A stretch of DNA of 64,000 bases from contig JADKKJ010000012.1 of NCBI GenBank assembly GCA_016720565.1, positions 558,001 through 622,000 on the forward strand. The letters are read 5' to 3'. The DNA is from Chitinophagaceae bacterium. GTDB lineage: Bacteria > Bacteroidota > Bacteroidia > Chitinophagales > Chitinophagaceae. Positions 24,556 through 33,192 of this stretch are shown here, one piece after another (positions within the stretch are counted from its first letter, which is position 1; each line of letters opens with the position of its first letter). The notes under the pieces were generated by a model, which made no database searches, was not told the origin of the DNA, and saw nothing but the letters and a program-made list of their open reading frames with translations. A program made the translations under genes and the position numbers.

Positions 24556-25800
24556 ATGGCTAAAAATCCTTTACACTGTTCTTTTTGCGGCCGCAGCCGG
24601 GATGAAGTTAAAATACTCATTGCCGGACAGGAAGGACATATTTGCGAGAACTGCGTGGAGCATGCGCGTGAGATCATTGACCAGGAGTTAACTGTGAAGG
24701 ATGACCGTAACTCTACGGCCTTTAAGCTTACTGTAAAGAAACCCATTGAGATCAAAAAATTCCTGGATGAATATGCTATTGGCCAGGATGAGGCCAAGAA
24801 GGTGCTGGCCGTGGCTGTTTACAATCACTATAAAAGGCTGCAGCAAAAAGTTCCCGACAATAACAACAACAACGAAATAGAGATCGAAAAAAGCAACATC
24901 ATCATGGTGGGTGAAACCGGTACTGGTAAGACCTTACTGGCAAAAAGCATTGCCCGCATGCTGAATGTTCCATTCGCTATTGTGGATGCCACTGTTTTCA
25001 CTGAAGCCGGTTATGTAGGAGAAGATGTGGAAAGTATACTCACCAGGCTTTTACAGGTATGTAATTATGATGTAGCTGCGGCAGAGCGTGGCATTGTTTA
25101 TATTGATGAGATCGATAAGATCGCCCGTAAAGGCGATAACCCTTCCATTACCCGTGATGTGAGCGGTGAAGGTGTACAGCAGGGAATGCTTAAACTGCTG
25201 GAAGGAACGGATGTGCTGGTGCCACCACAGGGTGGACGCAAGCATCCGGAACAAAAACTCATTAAGATCAACACACAGAATATTCTTTTTATCTGTGGTG
25301 GTGCTTTTGATGGTATTGATAAGATCATCGCCCGAAGGGTGCAGACCAATACCATTGGTTTTAATGTTGACAAAGAATTGCAGGAAAGCATGAAGAAGAA
25401 CCTGCTTCGTTATGTAAATGCCACCGACCTGAAGCATTTCGGGCTGATCCCGGAATTGCTGGGCCGTTTACCGGTAGTTACTCATCTTGACCCGCTGGAT
25501 GCGGTTACGCTTCGCGCCATCCTTACAGAACCAAGGAATGCGCTGATCAAGCAGTATAAGAAATTATTCGAACTGGAAAATATCTCCCTTCATATTGAAG
25601 ATGATGTGCTTGATTTCATGGTGGAAAAAGCCATGGAATATAAACTCGGCGCCCGTGGCCTGCGCAGCATCTGCGAAGGCATACTTACCGATGCCATGTA
25701 TGAACTCCCTTCATCCAAAGAGACCCAATTCACCCTCGACCTCGAGTACGCGAAACGTAAGTTTGATAAGAGTAAACTGAGTTTGTTGAAAGTAGCCTGA
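24556..25800 (+). CDS. clpX: ATP-dependent Clp protease ATP-binding subunit ClpX
   Basis: A 414-residue AAA+ unfoldase that feeds substrates to ClpP. The N-terminal zinc-binding domain has Cys8, Cys11, Cys30 and Cys33 (HCSFCG ... ICENC). Walker A is GETGTGKT near residue 118, Walker B IVYIDEIDKIA follows, and the sensor/pore segment GYVGEDVE and RGLRSICE are present. Full family length. It ends 2 bases before a GATTAG-word element and a small gene. Confidence 0.95.
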   Translation: MAKNPLHCSFCGRSRDEVKILIAGQEGHICENCVEHAREIIDQELTVKDDRNSTAFKLTVKKPIEIKKFLDEYAIGQDEAKKVLAVAVYNHYKRLQQKVPDNNNNNEIEIEKSNIIMVGETGTGKTLLAKSIARMLNVPFAIVDATVFTEAGYVGEDVESILTRLLQVCNYDVAAAERGIVYIDEIDKIARKGDNPSITRDVSGEGVQQGMLKLLEGTDVLVPPQGGRKHPEQKLIKINTQNILFICGGAFDGIDKIIARRVQTNTIGFNVDKELQESMKKNLLRYVNATDLKHFGLIPELLGRLPVVTHLDPLDAVTLRAILTEPRNALIKQYKKLFELENISLHIEDDVLDFMVEKAMEYKLGARGLRSICEGILTDAMYELPSSKETQFTLDLEYAKRKFDKSKLSLLKVA

Positions 25801-25802
25801 GG

Positions 25803-25881
25803 AAAGTTTAGAGATTAGTGTTTAGGGTTTAGTATTTCTAATCACTCATCTCTAATCCCTTATCCCTAATCTCTAAACTTT
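25803..25881 (+). repeat. GATTAG/CTAATC inverted repeat in a small-gene leader
   Basis: AAAGTTTAGAGATTAG (25803-25818) is the exact reverse complement of CTAATCTCTAAACTTT (25866-25881), a perfect 16-base inverted repeat around a 47-base loop that holds more CTAATC and TTTAGGG words. The element begins 2 bases after the clpX stop and ends 5 bases before the next ATG. Confidence 0.85.
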
Positions 25882-25886
25882 ATAAT

Positions 25887-26036
25887 ATGCAAAAAGAACT
25901 TATCGACCGCCTCATCAAAGAAGCCGGACTTACAGAAGAGCAGGCGAAAAAAGCCATTGAAAGTATTAAAGCTTACGTAGTAGAGAAATTCCCTATGCTT
26001 GAAGGGGCTGTGAGCAATGTGTTTGGGAAGGGATAG
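25887..26036 (+). CDS. Small conserved-looking helical protein (49 aa)
   Basis: ATG at 25887 to TAG at 26034-26036 encodes MQKELIDRLIKEAGLTEEQ followed by AKKAIESIKAYVVEKFPML and ending SNVFGKG. The composition and heptad-like pattern suggest two or three short helices, similar to small DUF2267/DUF2780-like proteins, but I cannot name it securely. Coding character (AAA/GAA-rich, clean start and stop, placed right behind clpX with a leader element also found before tig) supports a real gene. Confidence 0.7.
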   Translation: MQKELIDRLIKEAGLTEEQAKKAIESIKAYVVEKFPMLEGAVSNVFGKG

Positions 26037-26362
26037 GGATATCTTGACTTTATCTTATCACCCCGCACTTCTTCCCTCTTGGAGCATTCGCTGCCTGGAA
26101 TGGGGTAAAACTGCGATGGCAACTTTCCATTATCATAATAAGAAAAAGGGATCCTATGAACAATCGGAATTTCATATCGGGTATTGATTAGTGAAAGCTA
26201 AAAATACTCCTGATACGATCAGCCTGCTAATTAAAAATACGTCCTAAATACACTTTCTGTTTTATCGAAATTATACCTGTATAAAAAACAGAGATCCCGG
26301 TCTGTTCAACCGGGATCATTTTTAATGGGGTACAATCTTTATATGGTTTTCCACTATTCAGT
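26037..26362. other. Intergenic region between convergent genes
   Basis: About 326 bases between the small plus-strand gene and the minus-strand ribonucleotide reductase. The only structure seen is a bidirectional hairpin near 26293-26323; the rest holds no frame or RNA I can support. Confidence 0.6.
26293..26323. terminator. Bidirectional terminator hairpin
   Basis: GATCCCGGT, a CTGTTCA loop and ACCGGGATC form a perfect 9-base stem. A T-run follows on the plus strand (ATTTTT), and on the minus strand TCTGTTTTTT follows. It lies 40 bases past the ribonucleotide reductase stop, which it most likely terminates. Confidence 0.75.
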
Positions 26363-29300
26363 TTAGCTGCAACCACCCTGGTTGCCGCAATTGCTGCATT
26401 TATAACAGGTGCCGCTGCGCATCATGATATGTCCGCAAACATTACAGGCGGGTGCATCACTTTGCATGTTCCTGTTCTGCAAATTCATTGCATCCATACC
26501 TGCATCTGTTTTTGCAACAGGCTGTGCTGCAGGACGGGCTGTTTTAGCAACCTGTGGTATCACAGAACCAGGAGCAGGTGTTATACGTACACTTGATAAT
26601 TCAGGTGCCACATATTCCAGCGGATTGGAAGGCACTTCATCCCAATCATCTGCCCCTGTATTCATTACCTCTGGCTTGTCCAGTACATGCACCAGGTCAG
26701 TACGACCCAGGTACTCATAACCCAATACACGGAAGATGAAATCTACCAGTGAAGTAGTGGATTTAATATTCGGGTGCTCTACGAATCCGGATGGATCAAA
26801 GCGGGTGAATGCAAATTTATCTACGAACTCTTCCAATGGAACACCATATTGAAGCCCGATGGAAATAGAGATCGCGAAGCAGTTCATCATGCTGCGCATA
26901 GTGGCTCCTTCTTTGGCCATATCAATGAAGATCTCACCTAATGTTCCATCACCGTATTCACCGGTACGAAGGAAAATGGCCTGCCCGTTTATCTTGGCTT
27001 TCTGTGTGAAACCACGGCGCTTTGCAGGCAGTGCGCGGCGTTCTACGATGCTGGCCAGTTTTCTTTTTAGTTTAGTATCCGGAGATGCCTGTACTCTTTT
27101 CTGCACTTCATCCAGCAATTCTTCTACAGTAAGCTGGCCAAGATCCACAATATTGGATACAGGGTTTTCAGCGGACTGAACGGTACCCTCTTCTGCTTTT
27201 CCTGCTTCGGTTTTCGCTTTCTTATCGCTTTTGTTGCTGAGGGGCTGGGAAAGTTTGGATCCATCACGATAAAGCGCATTGGCTTTAAGACCCAGTTTCC
27301 AGCTCATGTAATAAGAATCAGCTATCTCTTCCACGGTAGCTTCATTTGGAAGATTGATGGTCTTTGAAATGGCGCCGCTGATAAATGGCTGCACAGCTCC
27401 CATCATCCGGATATGACCATGGGCATGAATGAATCTTTCGCCTTTTTTACCACAACGGTTGGCGCAATCAAATACAGGAAGATGCTCTTCTTTCAAACCT
27501 GGTGCACCTTCAAGCATCATGGTACCGCATACAAAATCGTTAGCGGCTTCGATCTGCTCATCCGTAAAGCCGAGGGCCTCGAGCATGGTCCATTCGAAAT
27601 TATTATACTCTTCAGGTGTAAAACCAAGTCGCTGAAGGCATTCTTCACCTAATGTGTATTTATTGAAGATGAATCCTATCTCAAAAGCGGAAGCAGCGGC
27701 TGCATCGATACGTTTGATCTCGTCAGCGATGAAACCTTTTTCACTTAAGGTCTGGTGATTGATAAAAGGCGCCCCTGCAAAGGAGGCAGATCCAACCGCA
27801 TATTTAATGATGTTATCTGTTTCTTTTTCTGAGTAACCCAGGTTCTTCAGGGCGGCTGGAACAGATTGGTTGATGATCTTGAAATAACCACCACCGGAAA
27901 GTTTCTTGAATTTCACCAGGGCGAAATCAGGTTCTACACCGGTAGTATCGCAATCCATTACAAGGCCGATAGTGCCCGTAGGCGCGATCACGGTGGATTG
28001 CGCATTGCGGTAGCCATATTTGGCGCCAAGCTCTACAGCGTCATCCCAGGCCTTGCAGGCAGCCTTCAACAGGTAGTCCGGGCAATGTTGCGCTTTAATT
28101 CCCTGTGGCTTCAGGCTCAGTTGCTCATATTCATCCGCATCATAGGCAGCCAGGCGATGGTTGCGCATCACACGCATCATGTGTTCTTTATTCTCTTCAT
28201 AACGAGGGAATGCGCCCAGCACCTGCGCCATTTCAGCGGAGGTTCTGTAAGCTACCCCGGTCATGATAGCAGAGATAGCGCCGGCAATGCCTCTTGCTTC
28301 TTCACTGTCATAAGGAATACCGCTTACCATCAGCATGGTGCCGAGGTTAGCATAGCCTAATCCCAGTGTTCTGTATTCATAGCTCAGTTGGGCCACTTCT
28401 TTGGATGGGAACTGCGCCATTAGTACGGAGATCTCCAATACAACGGTCCAGAGGCGGCAGTTGTATTCATAGCCTTCCACATCGAAGATATTGGTCTCGG
28501 TGTCGAAGAACTTCATCAGGTTGGAGGAAGCCAGGTTACAGGCTGTATTATCCAGGAACATGTATTCTGAACAAGGGTTGGAGGCGCGTATAGGACCGCC
28601 TTCAGGACAGGTATGCCACTCATTGATGGTAGTGTCGTACTGAGTGCCGGGATCTGCGCAACGCCAGGCGGCATAGGCCACATGGTTCCAGAGTTCGCGG
28701 GCGGGGATCTTCTTCATTACCCTGCCATCCATTCTACCTTTCAGTTCCCAATCTTCATCATTTTCCAGTTTTTCGAAAAAGGAGTTAGGGATACGAATGG
28801 AATTATTAGAGTTTTGTCCGCTTACTGTTTTGTATGCTTCATCTTCATAACCGGAAGGATAACCGGCTGCGATCAGCGCGCCCACTTTTTTCTCTTCTTC
28901 CACTTTCCAATTGATGAAATCAATGATCTCCGGGTGATCCAGGTCAAGGCAAACCATTTTCGCAGCGCGACGGGTGGTACCGCCGGATTTGATAGCGCCT
29001 GCGGCGCGGTCGCCGATCTTTAAGAAGCTCATCAGTCCGGAAGAAGTTCCGCCACCGCTGAGTTTTTCTCCTTCTCCACGAAGATTGGAGAAGTTGGTTC
29101 CTACGCCAGAACCATATTTGAAGATACGGGCCTCACGAACCCATAGGTCCATGATACCACCATCACTTACCAGGTCATCGTTTACGCTAAGGATGAAACA
29201 GGCATGCGGCTGCGGGCGCTCGTAGGCGTTCTGTGATTTTTTTAATTCACCGTCTGTTGGATCCACATAGTAGTGGCCCTGTGGCTTACCGGTGATGCCA

Positions 29301-29746
29301 TAGGATTCATGAAGGCCGGTATTGAACCATTGCGGACTGTTAGGCACCGCCATCTGATTCAGGATGGAATAAACAAGTTCTTCGTAAAAAACCTGCGCAT
29401 CTTTTTCAGTGGCAAAATACCCATAACGTTCGCCCCATGCCCGCCAGCAATTGGCCATACGGTGGGCCACCTGCTTAGCAGAGGTCTCACGACCTAAACT
29501 GCCGTCCGGCTGGGGTACGCCTGCCTTACGAAAATATTTTTGCGCGAGAATATCTGTCGCGATCTGGCTCCATTGTTTTGGAACTTCCACGTTGGTCATC
29601 TCGAATACTTTCTCCCCTGAAGGGTTTTTGATCACCGATGTTCGGTAATCATATTCGAACTGGTCATAAACGTTCACATCGTCGCGGGTATATCGACGAG
29701 AAAACTTAAGTCCGCTTTTGGCGGATGCTTTTATCCTTGTGCCCAT
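26363..29746 (-). CDS. nrdJ: Adenosylcobalamin-dependent (class II) ribonucleotide reductase
   Basis: About 1127 residues; reduces ribonucleotides to deoxyribonucleotides using coenzyme B12 and no oxygen. Family features seen: NSPQWFNTGLHE, the active-site region NPCSEYMFLDNTACNLASSNL, the TGTIGLVMDCDTTG loop, and a Cys-rich C-terminal tail (CNVCGHIMMRSGTCYKCSNC) resembling a zinc ribbon, usual for the long B12-dependent enzymes. Start at ATG 29746 (MGTRIKASAK); the longer frame adds 37 residues of unrelated character. Stands alone. No ATP-cone domain was noticed at the N-terminus. Confidence 0.92.
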   Translation of the reverse strand: MGTRIKASAKSGLKFSRRYTRDDVNVYDQFEYDYRTSVIKNPSGEKVFEMTNVEVPKQWSQIATDILAQKYFRKAGVPQPDGSLGRETSAKQVAHRMANCWRAWGERYGYFATEKDAQVFYEELVYSILNQMAVPNSPQWFNTGLHESYGITGKPQGHYYVDPTDGELKKSQNAYERPQPHACFILSVNDDLVSDGGIMDLWVREARIFKYGSGVGTNFSNLRGEGEKLSGGGTSSGLMSFLKIGDRAAGAIKSGGTTRRAAKMVCLDLDHPEIIDFINWKVEEEKKVGALIAAGYPSGYEDEAYKTVSGQNSNNSIRIPNSFFEKLENDEDWELKGRMDGRVMKKIPARELWNHVAYAAWRCADPGTQYDTTINEWHTCPEGGPIRASNPCSEYMFLDNTACNLASSNLMKFFDTETNIFDVEGYEYNCRLWTVVLEISVLMAQFPSKEVAQLSYEYRTLGLGYANLGTMLMVSGIPYDSEEARGIAGAISAIMTGVAYRTSAEMAQVLGAFPRYEENKEHMMRVMRNHRLAAYDADEYEQLSLKPQGIKAQHCPDYLLKAACKAWDDAVELGAKYGYRNAQSTVIAPTGTIGLVMDCDTTGVEPDFALVKFKKLSGGGYFKIINQSVPAALKNLGYSEKETDNIIKYAVGSASFAGAPFINHQTLSEKGFIADEIKRIDAAAASAFEIGFIFNKYTLGEECLQRLGFTPEEYNNFEWTMLEALGFTDEQIEAANDFVCGTMMLEGAPGLKEEHLPVFDCANRCGKKGERFIHAHGHIRMMGAVQPFISGAISKTINLPNEATVEEIADSYYMSWKLGLKANALYRDGSKLSQPLSNKSDKKAKTEAGKAEEGTVQSAENPVSNIVDLGQLTVEELLDEVQKRVQASPDTKLKRKLASIVERRALPAKRRGFTQKAKINGQAIFLRTGEYGDGTLGEIFIDMAKEGATMRSMMNCFAISISIGLQYGVPLEEFVDKFAFTRFDPSGFVEHPNIKSTTSLVDFIFRVLGYEYLGRTDLVHVLDKPEVMNTGADDWDEVPSNPLEYVAPELSSVRITPAPGSVIPQVAKTARPAAQPVAKTDAGMDAMNLQNRNMQSDAPACNVCGHIMMRSGTCYKCSNCGNQGGCS

Positions 29747-30232
29747 AACTAAAGATTCTTTCAGGGTTAAGTAAATGTTAACGGAGAAGACGAAAATATT
29801 TTTAAGTATCTGTAATTCATAGGTTGAAATATTCACATTCTGTGGAAAAGGAGCCATAATCAGGTCAGAAAGCAGGCCTGTATTGGGTTGCAGGAATTTT
29901 ACACAATCCGGATAGTGGATTTCCTAAAAAAAATTTTGGAAAATTACCCGCACACCATTACAAAACTTCCCCCCTTCTCAAAACACCAAAAAACGAAGTA
30001 TTAAACGGCATTTTCTAAAAATAATCGTCTGAAAGCCTTGCCAGCACATCGTTTCACTATTTGTTCATTCTGAACTGGTTCATCAGTGCCGGTTTTCGCA
30101 GCGTAACGCATCAAAATCGCAACCCTGTATCCGGCCCGCATATTTTGGCAGAATCTGCAAGGGGAAATGACCTGCTTTTTATAACCGCAATAAAATGCCC
30201 TATTTCCCTGTATTTTTCGCAAATTTGTAAGG
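29747..30232. other. Divergent intergenic region, nrdJ / GGGP synthase
   Basis: About 486 bases between two divergent starts. Plus-strand CAAATTTG at about 30218 is one base off a -7 box for the GGGP synthase. No convincing NrdR box, cobalamin riboswitch core or small gene was recognised; a minus-strand frame at 30001-30351 overlaps the GGGP synthase start and looks like a shadow. Confidence 0.5.
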
Positions 30233-31009
30233 ATGAACCAAACCATATACAAGGAATTGTGTCGGAGGAAGAATGAAGGCAAAAGGTCTTTCGCTGTTCT
30301 TATCGATCCGGATAAGGTGACCGAGGCAGATGGGTTAGCCAGTTCGCTCATGGATGAATATATCCGGTTATCCGTGGCCGCGAAGGTGGATTATTTCCTG
30401 GTAGGTGGTTCCCTGGTGATCAGTAATCATCTGGATGAATGCGTGCAGCACATAAAACGAAACTGTGATATTCCAGTGATCCTTTTTCCCGGAAGTCCTT
30501 CCCAGATCTCCCGCTATGCCGATGCACTCTTATATCTTTCCCTGATCTCGGGAAGAAACCCGGAGTTATTGATCGGCCAGCATGTTGTTTCCGCGCCAGC
30601 GGTAAAACAAAGCGGTCTGGAGATCATGCCCACTGGTTACATAGTGGTAGATGGTGGAGCTCCCACCACAGTGTCTTATATCAGCAATGCAAGTCCTGTT
30701 CCTTCCGATAAAAATGAGATAGCTATGTGTACGGCCATGGCCGGCGAAATGCTGGGCATGAAGCTTATTTATATGGATGCGGGCAGCGGGGCCAGGCGAC
30801 CTATCACTGAAACCATGATACACGCGGTGGCCAGGCATATAGAAGTACCACTGATCGTTGGTGGTGGGATCATTGAACCGGAAAAAGCTTACAGAAACTG
30901 CAAAGCCGGTGCAAATGTGATCGTTGTGGGCAATGCCATAGAAAAAGACGCATCGCTGATCCGTGAGATGAGCGATGCGGTACATTCCGTGCTAAATGTA
31001 GAAGGCTGA
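30233..31009 (+). CDS. Geranylgeranylglyceryl phosphate synthase family protein
   Basis: A 258-residue TIM-barrel prenyltransferase of the PcrB/GGGPS family, which joins an isoprenyl diphosphate to glycerol-1-phosphate. Visible: FAVLIDPDKV (20-29), FLVGGSLV, VILFPGSPSQIS, PTGYIVVDGGAPTTVSYI, the glycerol-phosphate site YMDAGSGARRPI, and the phosphate loop VGGGI (near 213). Bacteroidota enzymes of this kind have been characterised as GGGP synthases. It abuts the convergent M28 peptidase gene with no space. Prenyl length and in vivo role here are unknown. Confidence 0.88.
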   Translation: MNQTIYKELCRRKNEGKRSFAVLIDPDKVTEADGLASSLMDEYIRLSVAAKVDYFLVGGSLVISNHLDECVQHIKRNCDIPVILFPGSPSQISRYADALLYLSLISGRNPELLIGQHVVSAPAVKQSGLEIMPTGYIVVDGGAPTTVSYISNASPVPSDKNEIAMCTAMAGEMLGMKLIYMDAGSGARRPITETMIHAVARHIEVPLIVGGGIIEPEKAYRNCKAGANVIVVGNAIEKDASLIREMSDAVHSVLNVEG

Positions 31010-32293
31010 TCAGCGTGTCAGGTCTTCCGTCTTCACCCGGCTGGGTGTTTCTTTCCCTTCAATTATGGATTTTGAACTGATGGCAATGGCCCTTATGATC
31101 GCGGCCATATTATCCAGGTCAAGTGTGGACACTTCATCCGTAAGTTTATGGTAATTGGGTTCTACATCCATTTTGGAGGTTGAAATAGTATGGGCAGGCA
31201 CGCCCAATCTTGCCAGCGTGGCATTATCGGAGCGGTAAAATAACTGCTGTGTGGGATATGGATCGGGATAAAAAGTAAAATCGGATCCCTTCAGGTCTTT
31301 GGCCAGTATCTCACCCATATTTGTTTTTTCATACCCGGTAATATAGGCGCTGTTCTTTCCCCATTTACTTTCGGTTCCTATCATTTCAATATTGAACATG
31401 GCCTTCACTTTCTCGGGATCCAGCTGTTTGGAAAAATACTGGGAACCATATCCCCCAACTTCTTCCGCAGTAAAAGCAACAAAAACCAGGGTGCGTTCAT
31501 TCTTCTTCTGCTGCTGAAAATAGTTAGCGAGCATAATCACCGCTGTTGTTCCTGCCGCGTCATCATTGGCCCCATTATAAATAGAATCGCCGTTCACTGC
31601 TTTTCCGATACCGAGATGATCATAGTGACCGGAAAAAACAACCATTTCATCCGTTCTTCCCGGGATCACGCCCACTACATTGGCCAGTTTTTGTTCGGTG
31701 ACCTCATGTACGGCTTCGATGGCATAGGTTTTAGGATCGCTGTTGGTAAGCAGGAAGATCACATTGGTAGAGGAACGGAACATATTTGATTTCAGTCGCG
31801 CCAGGCCTGAAAAAGAAGAGGCGAAAGAAGTATCCACCAAAACGAGCAGGTTCTTATTTCCCCTGGCCAGTTTTCTTGACTCTACCTGGAAATTCATTCC
31901 TGCTTTTAGATATGCTTTTTCATAGCCACAGGCTTCGGTGATACTAAGGTTGGGAGAAGAGGTGATCACCATCACCTGTTTCTGGTCCAGCGCCATTCCA
32001 TCAAGCGTGGCCGAAGCGGAAATAAATTTTGTTCTTACCAGGGCAAACTCCTGTAAATATGTTTTATTATTCCCAAAGGTCTTTAAACCCGCAGCTTTGA
32101 ATTCATCTGCAATAAATGCAGCTGCCTTATCAATATCCGGCGAAAAGGTTTTCCTTCCGCGCATTTCATCGCTGGCCAGCATATTCTCAATACGAGTAGC
32201 CTCTTTTACACTGATCAATTCATCAATAGACTTCTGGCAATTGGCTGTTACTACTATGAACAGGAGGGAAATGGAGAGTATGCTATTTTTCAT
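31010..32293 (-). CDS. Secreted M28-family zinc aminopeptidase
   Basis: A 427-residue exported peptidase with signal peptide MKNSILSISLLFIVVTANCQ. The M28 metal ligands are visible: His-Asp in VVFSGHYDHLG, Asp in NGANDDAAGT, catalytic Glu-Glu in VAFTAEEVGGYGS, and a later Asp (IGTES... region) and His near AHTISTSK. It probably removes N-terminal residues from peptides in the periplasm or medium. Its stop codon abuts that of the convergent GGGP synthase gene. Confidence 0.88.
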   Translation of the reverse strand: MKNSILSISLLFIVVTANCQKSIDELISVKEATRIENMLASDEMRGRKTFSPDIDKAAAFIADEFKAAGLKTFGNNKTYLQEFALVRTKFISASATLDGMALDQKQVMVITSSPNLSITEACGYEKAYLKAGMNFQVESRKLARGNKNLLVLVDTSFASSFSGLARLKSNMFRSSTNVIFLLTNSDPKTYAIEAVHEVTEQKLANVVGVIPGRTDEMVVFSGHYDHLGIGKAVNGDSIYNGANDDAAGTTAVIMLANYFQQQKKNERTLVFVAFTAEEVGGYGSQYFSKQLDPEKVKAMFNIEMIGTESKWGKNSAYITGYEKTNMGEILAKDLKGSDFTFYPDPYPTQQLFYRSDNATLARLGVPAHTISTSKMDVEPNYHKLTDEVSTLDLDNMAAIIRAIAISSKSIIEGKETPSRVKTEDLTR

Positions 32294-32313
32294 TAAGATT
32301 GTTTTTAAAGCTT

Positions 32314-32350
32314 TTAGCTACTGGCTACTGGCTGCCAGCCGCTAGCTAAA
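32314..32350. repeat. CTAG-word hairpin
   Basis: TTTAGCTACTGGCT faces AGCCGCTAGCTAAA (imperfect inverted repeat, two mismatches) around a CTGGCTGCC core. It lies about 20 bases upstream of the M28 peptidase start and downstream of the LytT-like gene region. Confidence 0.65.
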
Positions 32351-32381
32351 TCATATTCAATTCAAACGCTATTTTCTGATC

Positions 32382-32460
32382 TTGATTTGAATGATTATTC
32401 ACCATTGACTAATCACTATTGATTCTGGATTCCCGACTCTTGACTAAAGACTGCCAACTC
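32382..32460. repeat. Mixed ATTCACCATTGACT / GACTGCCAACT words
   Basis: Short words such as TGATTATTCACCATTGACT, AATCACTATTGATTC and CCGACTCTTGACTAAAGACT resemble the elements at 37139-37174 and 37061-37118. No good hairpin; this may be a degraded or fused element. It ends at the response regulator stop codon. Confidence 0.4.
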
Positions 32461-32461
32461 C

Positions 32462-33190
32462 TCAAAGGCTCATCATCTCCTTAAACTTCACCGTCTGCCT
32501 CCTGCTCACCTCGATCTTCTCACCACCTTTTAATTCCAGCAGCAGTCCGCCATTGAAATAAGGTTCTACTTTATCCACCAGGCGAAGGTTGACGATATGT
32601 TTACGGTTGGCGCGGAAAAATGTTTTTTCATCCAGTCTTTCTTCCAGGGCATTCAGGGATTTCAGGATAAGCGGCTTATTGGGACCAAAGAACACTTTGG
32701 CATAATTGCCTACGCTTTCAAAAAGACGGATATCGCTTAACCGAACGAACCAGCATCTTTCGCCATCTTTTACAAATACCTGGTCGTGTTCGGAAAGCGG
32801 AGAATTATTAGAACTTCCTAATTCAGGTCTTGGGTCACGCAGATCACCCCCATTCAGTTTTTGAATGGCATCGGCCAGTCTTTTGGGTTCTATTGGCTTA
32901 AGCAGGTAGTCAAGCGCATTCACTTCGAAGGCTTTCAAAGCGAATTCATCATACGCTGTGGTAAAGATCACCTGGGGTGCCTTTTCTAATTGGGAAAGCA
33001 TATCAAAACCGGTTTGCCCGGGCATTTGAATATCCAGGAAGATAATATCCGGCTGATGCAGCTCGATCTTGGAAACGCCTTCTTCCGCATTAGCTGCTTC
33101 ATCGATCACTTCAACCTCTGGAAAATCCTGTAATAATTTCCTTAGCTCAAGGCGGGCCAGTCTTTCATCATCAATAATGATCGCTTTCAT
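32462..33190 (-). CDS. LytTR-family response regulator
   Basis: A 242-residue transcription regulator. The receiver domain has phospho-acceptor Asp53 in IIFLDIQMPGQTG, acidic pair IDDE (6-9) and Lys in LLKPIEPKR. The C-terminal LytTR DNA-binding domain (about 135-240) has WFVRLSDIRLFES, KTFFRANRKHIVNL and VSRRQTVKFKEMM. It partners the sensor kinase 2 bases upstream. LytS/LytT-like pairs are common in this phylum; the signal is unknown. Confidence 0.92.
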   Translation of the reverse strand: MKAIIIDDERLARLELRKLLQDFPEVEVIDEAANAEEGVSKIELHQPDIIFLDIQMPGQTGFDMLSQLEKAPQVIFTTAYDEFALKAFEVNALDYLLKPIEPKRLADAIQKLNGGDLRDPRPELGSSNNSPLSEHDQVFVKDGERCWFVRLSDIRLFESVGNYAKVFFGPNKPLILKSLNALEERLDEKTFFRANRKHIVNLRLVDKVEPYFNGGLLLELKGGEKIEVSRRQTVKFKEMMSL

Positions 33191-33192
33191 TT

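Noticed and set aside
29747..30000. Search for a cobalamin riboswitch upstream of the B12-dependent reductase
   Set aside because: No conserved B12-box core was found; the AGCAGGCCTG-like piece is too weak.
30001..30351. Minus-strand 116-residue frame in the nrdJ/GGGP synthase gap
   Set aside because: It overlaps the GGGP synthase start antisense, has no recognisable domain, and its composition fits translated intergenic DNA.
1394..31009. UbiA-family enzyme, geranylgeranyl-reductase-like flavoprotein and GGGP synthase as an archaeal-type ether-lipid pathway
   Set aside because: The first two are co-transcribed with a polyketide synthase and lie 25 kb from the GGGP synthase, so a polyketide role is better supported.
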